Shown piece by piece: positions 1 through 5,742 of a stretch of DNA of 5,888 nt (position 1 is its first letter; each line of letters opens with the position of its first letter). The notes below the pieces were generated by a model. It saw nothing but the letters and a program-made list of their open reading frames with translations, was not told the DNA's origin and did not search any database. Made by a program: the position numbers and the translations under genes. The DNA is from Akkermansia sp. (GTDB lineage: Bacteria > Verrucomicrobiota > Verrucomicrobiia > Verrucomicrobiales > Akkermansiaceae). The stretch lies in NCBI GenBank assembly GCA_020047775.1, contig JAIFNK010000011.1:1-5888 (forward strand), written 5' to 3'.

Positions 1-1551
1 CTGGAGATCGGAGGCGATGTTTTCAAGTTTTTCAAACCCGGGGTAGGTGGGCGGCAGCCAGATGCTGATGCGGTCGGCATACCAGGCGACGGCCCACGGT
101 TGGTCGGCGATGATAATCTGGGTGTCCTTGGTCCATCCCTTGATCCCCGCCATTTTGCTGTTCAGGGCGGGAGCGTAGTAGGGCGGCCAGTGTGGCACCC
201 CACCGCGGTCGCGGAGATGCAGTCCCAATTTGACCTTTTGTGGCAAGGCCAGCACCAGTGGCAGGGCGCAGACGCCGACAATGACAAAATGATGGAGGTT
301 GCTGAAAATCGGCGTGGTGGTGACGAATTCCAAGCGGCTCCACAGGATACAAATAAACGCCAGTCCGTAAGCGGTCATGACCGGTGCGAACAGCAGATGC
401 AGTTGGTTCGGATCGAGGGGGTCCTTGGAGATCCCGAAAATCGCCAGTCCAAAAGCCGCGAATACCCACATCAGCAGGATCGCCCAGCGGAAATTGGCAA
501 TGGCCGCCCGCTTGAAGGGGTGGAGTAGCGAGAGAAAGAACAAGGGGGCGATGACGATCCCGCCGAGAAGCGGGATGATGTCCGTGGTCTGAAGCAGAGT
601 GGTCCCGAGGATTTTCGCGAGGAGGCCGTCTAACACGAGCGGCTGCTCTTCCAGATTCGTGTTGCGCATCACTGCGGCTTCCGAGCCACTGCCAAGGCCG
701 TTGTAGAGGGTGAGAAACGCCGTGCCGAAGGGAGTATCCGTGATTTCGTAGTTTCGCAAAATCGGCCCGATGGCGGCGATCAGCATCATGAGCACCACCG
801 AAATCCCGATGATGCCCCGCGGCCGGAAATAGATGGCAGCGAAGATAATATAGCCCAGCGAGATCCATACGGTCATCCAGTGGGTGAGGGCGAGCAGCGT
901 GAAGAACACTCCGGCAATGATCGCCGGAGTCATCGCGATGCGACCTTCGACGGTGGCCTCCACCGCCCGGTAAACGAAGTAGATTCCACTGGAAAACAGC
1001 AGGAGCATCAACATTTGCGGCAGCCCGCTCAGCGAATAGCTCCAGAACGTCTCGCAAAACAGCATAAGAATCGCGCACACGCCGGCGATTTTTGCGTCGA
1101 AGATCCGCGAAATCAGCAGGTAATTCACGCCGATGGCCATGAGGAAAAACAGCGTGGAAACGGTGGCGATCACCCGGTCGAGCGGGAACACCATTTCGTT
1201 TTCATTCATTTGCCAGGCGTCCGAGTTGTCCGCACCGATGGCTTTCAGCACGGCGGCGTTGATCAGCGGATTGAGCGGCGAGTGATAGGTATCTTGGAAT
1301 CCGACCATCGGGATCGTCTGTTTTTGAGCCCGCTGCATCTGGTCATAGGCGACCGGGCGGATCATTTTGGAGGTGAAACCCTTGCCCCGGGCGATTTCCC
1401 GCGCGATCTGGGCTTGGTCCATCGCCTGCGGCGCATTCAGCCCCCGGAAGAGGACAAACAAATTCCCGAGAGTGAGGATGACCAGGATGAGGAAAAACAG
1501 ACTGCGGCGGATGATGATGCCCGTGTCGAGCTGCGGAGTATGGGAATTCAT
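1..1551 (-). CDS. GT-C / ArnT-PMT-like multi-spanning membrane glycosyltransferase-type protein, C-terminus cut off by the window edge
   Basis: The frame is open from an ATG at 1551 to base 1 without a stop, giving 517 residues and continuing off the window. Hydrophobic segments lie at about 18-37, 124-147, 154-170, 176-194, 208-240, 245-265, 325-345, 355-375, 388-404 and 421-437. A hydrophilic stretch from about 440 carries TQIIIADQPWAVAWYADR (476-493), which resembles the soluble C-terminal domain of such enzymes. After the first helix comes the loop AMDQAQIAREIARGKGF (43-59) with Asp45, placed like the catalytic acidic residue in the first external loop of the GT-C/GT39 superfamily, then YHSPLNPLI (89-97). 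Family knowledge: these enzymes move a sugar from a polyprenyl-phosphate carrier to lipid, glycan or protein outside the inner membrane; the substrate cannot be told here. It follows the response regulator by 34 bp on the same strand and is probably co-transcribed. The leader is pyrimidine-rich with no Shine-Dalgarno. No upstream in-frame start exists before a stop, which favours this ATG. Confidence 0.8.
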   Translation of the reverse strand, partial: MNSHTPQLDTGIIIRRSLFFLILVILTLGNLFVLFRGLNAPQAMDQAQIAREIARGKGFTSKMIRPVAYDQMQRAQKQTIPMVGFQDTYHSPLNPLINAAVLKAIGADNSDAWQMNENEMVFPLDRVIATVSTLFFLMAIGVNYLLISRIFDAKIAGVCAILMLFCETFWSYSLSGLPQMLMLLLFSSGIYFVYRAVEATVEGRIAMTPAIIAGVFFTLLALTHWMTVWISLGYIIFAAIYFRPRGIIGISVVLMMLIAAIGPILRNYEITDTPFGTAFLTLYNGLGSGSEAAVMRNTNLEEQPLVLDGLLAKILGTTLLQTTDIIPLLGGIVIAPLFFLSLLHPFKRAAIANFRWAILLMWVFAAFGLAIFGISKDPLDPNQLHLLFAPVMTAYGLAFICILWSRLEFVTTTPIFSNLHHFVIVGVCALPLVLALPQKVKLGLHLRDRGGVPHWPPYYAPALNSKMAGIKGWTKDTQIIIADQPWAVAWYADRISIWLPPTYPGFEKLENIASDLQ

Positions 1552-1585
1552 GTAAAATGGAGATGAGAGAAGGCAGTCGGAAAAA

Positions 1586-2953
1586 TCAAAGTCCCAGGTC
1601 CTTCAACTTGCGTTGAAGAGTCCGGCGGCTGACACCAAGAAGATCCGCTGCATGGGTGCGATTTCCTCCGGAGAGCAAGAGCGCGGCCCGGATCGTCTTG
1701 GTTTCGAGCTCATGCAAGTTGAATTCCGCCGGGGCATCAAGGGTGTTTTTGGAGGGTGACGACAAGGTCACCGCGGGAACGCTGTGAAAATGCAGGAATT
1801 GCGGAAGGTGGCGAGCTTCAATAACCGGGTCGTTGCTCATGACCACGCCGTGTTCGATCGCCGTGCGCAGTTCGCGGACGTTCCCGGGCCACGGGTAGTC
1901 GAGCAGCAGGTTCATCGCCGCATCCGAGAGCGGTTTCACCGGCCGGTCGTTTTCCTTGGCGAATTCCTGGAGAAAACTATTTGCCAGCAGCACGATGTCC
2001 TCCTTGCGGTCGCGCAGTGGCGGCATCTCGATTTTCACGACGTTGAGCCGGAAATAGAGGTCCTCGCGGAAAGTGCCGTTGGCGACGAGCTCCTTGAGAT
2101 TCTTGTTCGTCGCGGCGATGACCCGGACATCGACCTTGATCGGCGTGTTCGAGCCGACGCGTTCCAGCGTGCGCTCGGAAAGCACGCGCAGCAGTTTCAC
2201 CTGGGTGGCGGCGTCGATCTCGCCGATTTCATCGAGGAAAAGCGTGCCGCCGTCCGCCTGCTCGAAGCGGCCGATCCGGCGCTGCGCGGCTCCGGTGAAC
2301 GCGCCTTTTTCATGGCCGAACAACTCGCTTTCGAGCAACTGGGCCGAAAGGGCCGCGCAATGCACGATGACCATCTTCGCCGCCGGCCTGCCGGATAGGT
2401 GGTGCAGTGTGTGTGCCACCACCTCCTTGCCCGTGCCGGATTCGCCTTCGATGAGCACGGTGGCGCGGGTGGGCGAGACCTGTTGGACCAGCTCGGACAC
2501 GCGGAGAATGGCGGGAGACTTGCCGATCAGCCGGTCGAGCTTGTGGGATTTCTTGACCTGTTGGACGAGTTGCTGGTTCTCCACCTCCAGCGTCCTGCTG
2601 CGGAGCGCGCGCTTGAGCTGCATTTCCACCTCGTCGAGGTTGAGCGGCTTGGTGACGAAATGCCACGCCCCGCGGCGCATCGCCTCCACCGCCGTATCGA
2701 CCGAGCCGTAAGCCGTCATCATGATGGCCACCGGCGGGTCCGGCAGGGCGAGCGCCGCGTCAAGCAGGTCCATCCCGGAGTCGCCGCCTAACCGCAGGTC
2801 GGTGAGCAGCAGCTTGATCGGCTCGGATTTGAGAATCGCCAGCGCCTCGCTGGTCCCCGACGCCGTGTAAACGTCGAATTCCTCCTCCAACGCGCTGCGC
2901 AGCCCCTCGCGGGTGGCGCGCTCGTCTTCGACTATCAGCAGGGTGGGGAGCAC
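1586..2953 (-). CDS. Sigma-54-dependent response regulator, NtrC family
   Basis: A 455-residue protein with the three standard NtrC-type domains in normal order and length. The receiver domain (about 3-118) has the acidic pair Glu9/Asp10, phosphoacceptor Asp52 (LLTDLRL), Thr80 and Lys102 (TKP). The central AAA+ domain (about 142-370) has Walker A GESGTGKE (170-177), the sigma-54-contacting loop GAFTGA (217-222), Walker B GGTLFLDE (235-242) and WPGNVREL (355-362). The C-terminal Fis-type helix-turn-helix (about 425-455) includes NRTHAADLLGVSRRTLQRKL. All key residues are present, so it should be an active phosphorylation-dependent activator of sigma-54 promoters. The start is GTG; no ATG lies in the open frame upstream before a stop at 3002-3004, and starting here places the receiver correctly. 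No Shine-Dalgarno is visible because the 34 bp before it are heptamer repeat. The kinase upstream on the same strand is its expected partner. Its target genes are not evident. Confidence 0.95.
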   Translation of the reverse strand: MLPTLLIVEDERATREGLRSALEEEFDVYTASGTSEALAILKSEPIKLLLTDLRLGGDSGMDLLDAALALPDPPVAIMMTAYGSVDTAVEAMRRGAWHFVTKPLNLDEVEMQLKRALRSRTLEVENQQLVQQVKKSHKLDRLIGKSPAILRVSELVQQVSPTRATVLIEGESGTGKEVVAHTLHHLSGRPAAKMVIVHCAALSAQLLESELFGHEKGAFTGAAQRRIGRFEQADGGTLFLDEIGEIDAATQVKLLRVLSERTLERVGSNTPIKVDVRVIAATNKNLKELVANGTFREDLYFRLNVVKIEMPPLRDRKEDIVLLANSFLQEFAKENDRPVKPLSDAAMNLLLDYPWPGNVRELRTAIEHGVVMSNDPVIEARHLPQFLHFHSVPAVTLSSPSKNTLDAPAEFNLHELETKTIRAALLLSGGNRTHAADLLGVSRRTLQRKLKDLGL

Positions 2954-2988
2954 TTGGGATTTGGGATTTGGAATTTCAAATTTGGGAT
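2954..2988. repeat. Five-unit 7-bp tandem repeat filling the kinase-regulator gap
   Basis: Read on the plus strand, exactly five consecutive 7-mers cover this stretch: units 1, 2 and 5 are TTGGGAT, unit 3 is TTGGAAT and unit 4 is TTCAAAT. The array ends at the first base of the regulator's GTG start on one side and at the last base of the kinase TGA on the other, so the intergenic gap is nothing but repeat. Similar ATTTGGG/ATTTGGA heptad arrays are something I remember from intergenic DNA of Verrucomicrobiota and relatives; that is memory, not a search result. Copy number could change by slipped-strand replication and would alter the spacing between the two genes. Confidence 0.85.
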
Positions 2989-4214
2989 CAGTCCAGATCG
3001 ATCACCGGATCGGCTTCCGGCGCGGCGAGCAGGCGGACGCGCCGCTCGGCATGCGGCAGGTGGATGAGCACGCGCGTGCCCTGGGTTTCCTGGCTCTCGA
3101 TGGCGATTTGCCCGCCGTGCTCGCGGATGATGCGGCGCACGATGAGCAGGCCCAGCCCCGAGCCGGAGGATTTTGTGGTGCGGTAGGGTTCGAAAATCGC
3201 CCCCATGTGCTCGGGGGAAATGCCGGTGCCGTTGTCCTCGATGGAAATGATGGTCTCGAAATCATTCACCCGGGTGCGGATGGTGATCCGGCCCTGGGCG
3301 ACGGGAAGCGCCTGATAGGCATTGCGGATGAGGTTGTAGAAAACCTGCTGGAACTGCCCCGGATCGACCATCGCCGGTGGCATCGCTTCCGCGAGATCGA
3401 GCTCCACGGCGAGTTTTCGCGATGCCAGCTCCGGTTCCAACAGCTTCAGCGTTTCATGCAGCAGCGCGTGCAGATCCTGCCGCTCGCGGTGCGGCGTCGT
3501 CGGGCGGACGGCGTGCAGGAATTGCTTGAGGATCGTGTCCAGCCGCTGGATTTCCTCGCGGGCGGTGTTCAGGTTTTCCTCCAAGGGGCCGCGGTCGCCG
3601 GGTGGAAATTTACGCAATTTCCGACCGAGAAGTTGTAAGTGGATGTCGAGCGAATTGAGCGGGTTGCCGATTTCATGCGCCACGCCGGCGGCGAGCAGCG
3701 TGAGCGAGTTGAGGCGCTCGGATTCCAGCGTTTCCTCCGCCTCGGCGCGGGTGGAAGTGAGGTCGCGGACGAGCATCACGTAGCCGAGAGCCCCCTCGTC
3801 GCCCTCCGCGCCATCGATGGGCGCGAGGTAGAAATTCAGATAGCGGTTCTCCGGATAGAACACCTCCAGATCGCGGCTGATCGTGCGGCCGGGTTTCCCC
3901 AGCGACTCCCAATCCAGCCCGCGGATCTGGGAGGAAATCACCTCGCCGATCGCCTGCTCCGGATCCAGCCCGAAAAACTGGCAGGCCGCACGGTTCAGAA
4001 ACCCGATCACCCCCTGCGGATCCAGGATGATGACGCCCTCGTGCAGCGCCTCGAACACCTTCTCCATGAACCCCTTCTCCCGGATCAGGCGGGTGACGAT
4101 CTGCTGGACGTCCCCGGGCACGACACGGTCGAGCCGGGAAACGAGTTTTTCCAGAAAACCGGATTTCACCTTGTGTTTGAGGTTTTTGGGTTTTCGATGT
4201 TCCGAAAGAGCCAT
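2988..4214 (-). CDS. Cytoplasmic PAS-domain sensor histidine kinase, NtrB-like
   Basis: A 408-residue kinase with no membrane segment, so it senses a cytoplasmic cue or relays from another protein. A basic N-terminus leads into a probable helix (about 18-56), then a PAS domain (about 52-155: EALHEGVIILDPQGVIGFLN at 55-74). The HisKA dimerisation helix has phospho-accepting His180 in AAGVAHEIGNPLNS, the pattern typical of NtrB-type kinases. The ATPase domain has the N box NLIRNAYQAL with Asn298, G1 box EDNGTGIS (326-333), F box FEPY (341-344) and G2 box GSGLGL (351-356). It should autophosphorylate and hand phosphate to the regulator encoded next. The ATG at 4214 is preferred because AGGA sits 8 bases before it and a longer reading, from 4313, would lie across cutA. 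A GTG at 4169 is a weaker alternative. The start codon overlaps the divergent cutA start. The ligand of the PAS domain cannot be inferred. Confidence 0.93.
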   Translation of the reverse strand: MALSEHRKPKNLKHKVKSGFLEKLVSRLDRVVPGDVQQIVTRLIREKGFMEKVFEALHEGVIILDPQGVIGFLNRAACQFFGLDPEQAIGEVISSQIRGLDWESLGKPGRTISRDLEVFYPENRYLNFYLAPIDGAEGDEGALGYVMLVRDLTSTRAEAEETLESERLNSLTLLAAGVAHEIGNPLNSLDIHLQLLGRKLRKFPPGDRGPLEENLNTAREEIQRLDTILKQFLHAVRPTTPHRERQDLHALLHETLKLLEPELASRKLAVELDLAEAMPPAMVDPGQFQQVFYNLIRNAYQALPVAQGRITIRTRVNDFETIISIEDNGTGISPEHMGAIFEPYRTTKSSGSGLGLLIVRRIIREHGGQIAIESQETQGTRVLIHLPHAERRVRLLAAPEADPVIDLD

Positions 4215-4533
4215 GTCCGAAGTCCTAGTGATCCTTTGCACCTTCCCCGGTTTGGAGCAGGCGCGACAGATTGGCACACTGTTGGTGGAAACGCAACTCG
4301 CAGCGTGCGTCAATCTTCTGCCCGCCGTGGAATCGATCTACCGGTGGCAGGGCAAGGTCGAGAAGGCCGACGAGGTGCTGGCGGTTTTCAAGACGAGTGC
4401 CGCTGTATTTCCTGCTTTCGAAAAGGCCCTGACAGAGCTTCATCCCTACGAAGTGCCGGAAATCATCGCCCTCTCCCCGGAAAAGATCGCCGCGCCCTAC
4501 AGGGCCTGGGTGTGCGCCGAAGTGGAAAGATAA
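4213..4533 (+). CDS. cutA: CutA, divalent-cation tolerance protein
   Basis: A 106-residue protein, the usual length for the compact CutA core, which forms a trimeric ferredoxin-like fold. Recognisable family motifs in order are VLVILCTFPG near the start, LAACVNLLP (29-37, Cys32), IYRWQGKVE (42-50), the HPYEVPEI signature (77-84) and a C-terminal YRAWV. Family knowledge: CutA was linked to copper and other divalent metal tolerance in E. coli and binds Cu(II), but its physiological role is still debated. No signal peptide is present, so it is predicted to be cytoplasmic. The ATG is fixed by homology to the family N-terminus; the only Shine-Dalgarno-like bases are GAAAGAG ending two bases before it, which is too close to be convincing. 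It is transcribed divergently from the kinase gene, and their start codons share CATG. The AT-richer bases just upstream (about 4145-4212), inside the kinase N-terminal codons, are the likely place for its promoter. Confidence 0.95.
   Translation: MSEVLVILCTFPGLEQARQIGTLLVETQLAACVNLLPAVESIYRWQGKVEKADEVLAVFKTSAAVFPAFEKALTELHPYEVPEIIALSPEKIAAPYRAWVCAEVER
4223..4226 (-). promoter_or_regulatory. Ribosome binding site of the histidine kinase gene
   Basis: Minus-strand AGGA with an 8-base spacer to the ATG at 4214. It lies inside cutA codons 4-5 and is the main evidence for starting the kinase at 4214. Confidence 0.5.
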
Positions 4534-4536
4534 GGG

Positions 4537-4557
4537 GTGGGGACGTCTCGTCCCCAC
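4537..4557. terminator. Perfect hairpin just after cutA (terminator or REP-like palindrome)
   Basis: GTGGGGACG (4537-4545), loop TCT, then CGTCCCCAC (4549-4557): a perfect 9-bp GC-rich stem beginning three bases after the cutA stop. No T tract follows on the plus strand, so it is not a canonical factor-independent terminator. It may still stop or protect the cutA transcript, or be part of a dispersed palindromic repeat. Confidence 0.5.
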
Positions 4558-4720
4558 GGCATGGACGGGACACCCATGTCCGCCGGAGTGCTCCATTTCC
4601 CAAACGGAGCGCCCAACAAACCCGCCGGAGCGCTGAAATTCTCCGCTTTACTGCTTGGCATGCGCCACTGTTTCCAACAGCCTCCTGCCATGGTCCAACC
4701 AAAGGAAACCATCCCAAACT
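4558..4720. other. Non-coding stretch with a series of small dyads, possible repeat element
   Basis: No credible gene lies here. Visible inverted repeats in order are GGACA/TGTCC with loop CCCA (4568-4581), CGGAG/CTCCG with a 10-base loop (4626-4645), CTGTT/AACAG with loop TCC (4668-4680) and ATGGT/ACCAT (4690-4712). The word GGAGYGC occurs three times (near 4585, 4606 and 4627). Together with the strong hairpin before it, this looks like a structured intergenic element rather than decayed coding sequence. Individual stems are short and some may be chance. Confidence 0.35.
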
Positions 4721-4766
4721 CCTCCCCGGAAGCCGTGCCAACTCCACCCGCCCCGAAACACCCGCG

Positions 4767-4795
4767 CAGCGCGCTGGACAAATACAGCGTGCTGT
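4767..4795. promoter_or_regulatory. Two tandem CAGCGYGCTG dyads, candidate operator
   Basis: CAGCGCGCTG (4767-4776) is a perfect 10-bp palindrome, and CAGCGTGCTG (4786-4795) matches it at nine of ten positions. They start 19 bp apart. The second extends to ACAGC-GT-GCTGT. The first covers the start of the candidate -35 element and the second lies in the -35/-10 spacer of the promoter before the 302-residue protein gene, as expected for a repressor site. No regulator for it is visible in the window. Confidence 0.3.
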
Positions 4796-4802
4796 TTAAT
4801 AT
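4775..4802 (+). promoter_or_regulatory. Candidate sigma-70-type promoter for the two-gene unit at the right
   Basis: TGGACA (4775-4780, five of six to TTGACA) and TAATAT (4797-4802, four of six to TATAAT) are separated by 16 bp, placing transcription start near 4809, about 25 bases before the ATG at 4834. The AT content rises sharply here. Matches are moderate and the host's promoter consensus is unknown. Confidence 0.35.
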
Positions 4803-4833
4803 CACTGTTAGATGAATAAAAAAGAACATCGCC

Positions 4834-5742
4834 ATGAGCAAAACCAAATTTCTCATACTATCGCTCTGCGCTATCGTCGGAATGACATTTGGAGCCATTT
4901 GGGCATTTAATGCCCTGATTAGCCCAAAGCCTTATCCGACACCAGCGACCCCAAAACGTAATCCCGAAGAACTCAAGGCTGCTTGCCAACAGCACGTCAG
5001 GGAAGCTGATCGTAAGGCCGCTGAGGCAATCTCGAAGCGCTCCCAGACATTCGCAGCCTTTATCGAGTCTAACAAGACAGGCGCTAAGCCATTCTCCAAG
5101 GACATCGTTTCCTTTTACGGGAAGTGGAGAGCAGTGAAGCCCTATCTACCGTTCACACAGGAGAATGGCCACAAAGAGTATGTTGAAGAGAAGTTTGCGC
5201 AGCACATATTCTCAAAGGCGGATTTGGCAACTGCAATGCGGTTGGCCATCGAGGGAAGTATCAAGGACATCGAGAGTATTGAGAACGAGTTGGCGGTCGC
5301 CTTACGGCAAGAAGTTCTGGGGCGTTCATTAGGTCCAGATGAGATTCCAATTGCAGCAGAGGAGTTCAAGAAGGCTATCGAGCAGCTTATCGCTGCGTCG
5401 CAGCGCGACGCAGCGAAGACTGCCGGAAGCCTTATTGTCTCAGAAGTCGCGGCGCAGGTAGCTACACAGGTAATGATTCGGCTTGGGGTTTCTGCAGGTA
5501 TTCTTGCCACGGGCGCGGCGAACTCATGGTGGTCCTTCGGAGGAGCGTTAGTTATCGGCGTTATCGTGGATTTGGCTTGGGGCTGGATTGATGATCCCGA
5601 AGGTGATATTGAGCGGGAGATGATCAGCGCACTTGATCGCCTTTCTTCGCAGGCATCCACTGCGATCAACGATGAGATGAATAAAGTCGTTTCCCAACGG
5701 AGCGGCTTGTGGACTAAGACAATTGAAGGGATTGTGCCATGA
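4834..5742 (+). CDS. Uncharacterised membrane-anchored protein with a C-terminal hydrophobic segment
   Basis: A 302-residue protein I cannot place in a named family. Residues 5-27 form one hydrophobic helix after a basic MSKTK, either a signal anchor or an uncleaved signal; a short Pro-rich linker follows (PKPYPTPATP, 31-40). Residues 45-205 are polar and mostly helical in character, rich in Ala, Glu and Lys. Residues about 208-250 are hydrophobic and Gly/Ala-rich, including GVSAGILATGAA and SWWSFGGALVIGVIVD, and could form a membrane hairpin or a second and third helix; Asp246 sits within it. An acidic turn IDDPEGDIE (252-260) and an amphipathic helix to the end follow. The ATG at 4834 gives the hydrophobic N-terminus; only weak AAAGAA-type bases precede it. 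The stop overlaps the next start as ATGA, so the two are probably translationally coupled. G+C is lower than in the genes to the left, suggesting transfer. Confidence 0.8.
   Translation: MSKTKFLILSLCAIVGMTFGAIWAFNALISPKPYPTPATPKRNPEELKAACQQHVREADRKAAEAISKRSQTFAAFIESNKTGAKPFSKDIVSFYGKWRAVKPYLPFTQENGHKEYVEEKFAQHIFSKADLATAMRLAIEGSIKDIESIENELAVALRQEVLGRSLGPDEIPIAAEEFKKAIEQLIAASQRDAAKTAGSLIVSEVAAQVATQVMIRLGVSAGILATGAANSWWSFGGALVIGVIVDLAWGWIDDPEGDIEREMISALDRLSSQASTAINDEMNKVVSQRSGLWTKTIEGIVP
5725..5730 (+). promoter_or_regulatory. Ribosome binding site for the last, coupled gene
   Basis: GAAGGG with an 8-base spacer to the ATG at 5739, inside the final codons of the upstream gene. It is the best Shine-Dalgarno in the window and fixes the start of the downstream gene. 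Confidence 0.6.

Noticed and set aside
908..930. Perfect 8-bp inverted repeat ACTCCGGC/GCCGGAGT with a 7-base loop
   Set aside because: It falls inside the membrane enzyme coding sequence (residues TPAIIAGV) and is explained by codon content; there is no sign of a regulatory role.
32..1078. 348-codon minus-strand open frame at the left
   Set aside because: It lies in another frame of the membrane enzyme; the correct frame runs unbroken from 1551 to base 1 and gives clear transmembrane helices, while this one is Arg/His-rich.
880..1566. 228-codon plus-strand open frame
   Set aside because: It is antisense to the membrane enzyme gene, with highly charged low-complexity translation typical of a shadow frame in GC-rich DNA.
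1552..2987. Both intergenic gaps of the minus-strand operon being exactly 34 bp
   Set aside because: The two gaps share no sequence, so the equal length is most likely coincidence.
4272..4277. TGGCAC resembling the -24 half of a sigma-54 promoter
   Set aside because: It lies within cutA and no GC-containing -12 element is at the required spacing; a minus-strand TGGCAC at 4734-4739 fails for the same reason.
4215..4313. Longer kinase N-terminus starting at 4313
   Set aside because: The extra 33 residues would be antisense to the conserved start of cutA and resemble no kinase N-terminus; the 4214 ATG has a ribosome binding site.
3639..4799. 386-codon plus-strand open frame across the kinase, cutA and the intergenic region
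   Set aside because: It is antisense to the well-supported kinase and out of frame with cutA; its translation is Arg/Gly/His-rich without any recognisable domain.
4497..4898. 133-codon minus-strand frame across the intergenic region
   Set aside because: It overlaps the cutA end and the start of the 302-residue gene and reads through the hairpins; it is more likely a chance translation of repeat-like DNA.
4812..4910. 32-codon frame starting at ATG 4812
   Set aside because: It overlaps the start of the 302-residue gene in another frame, is His/Arg-rich and has no ribosome binding site of its own.
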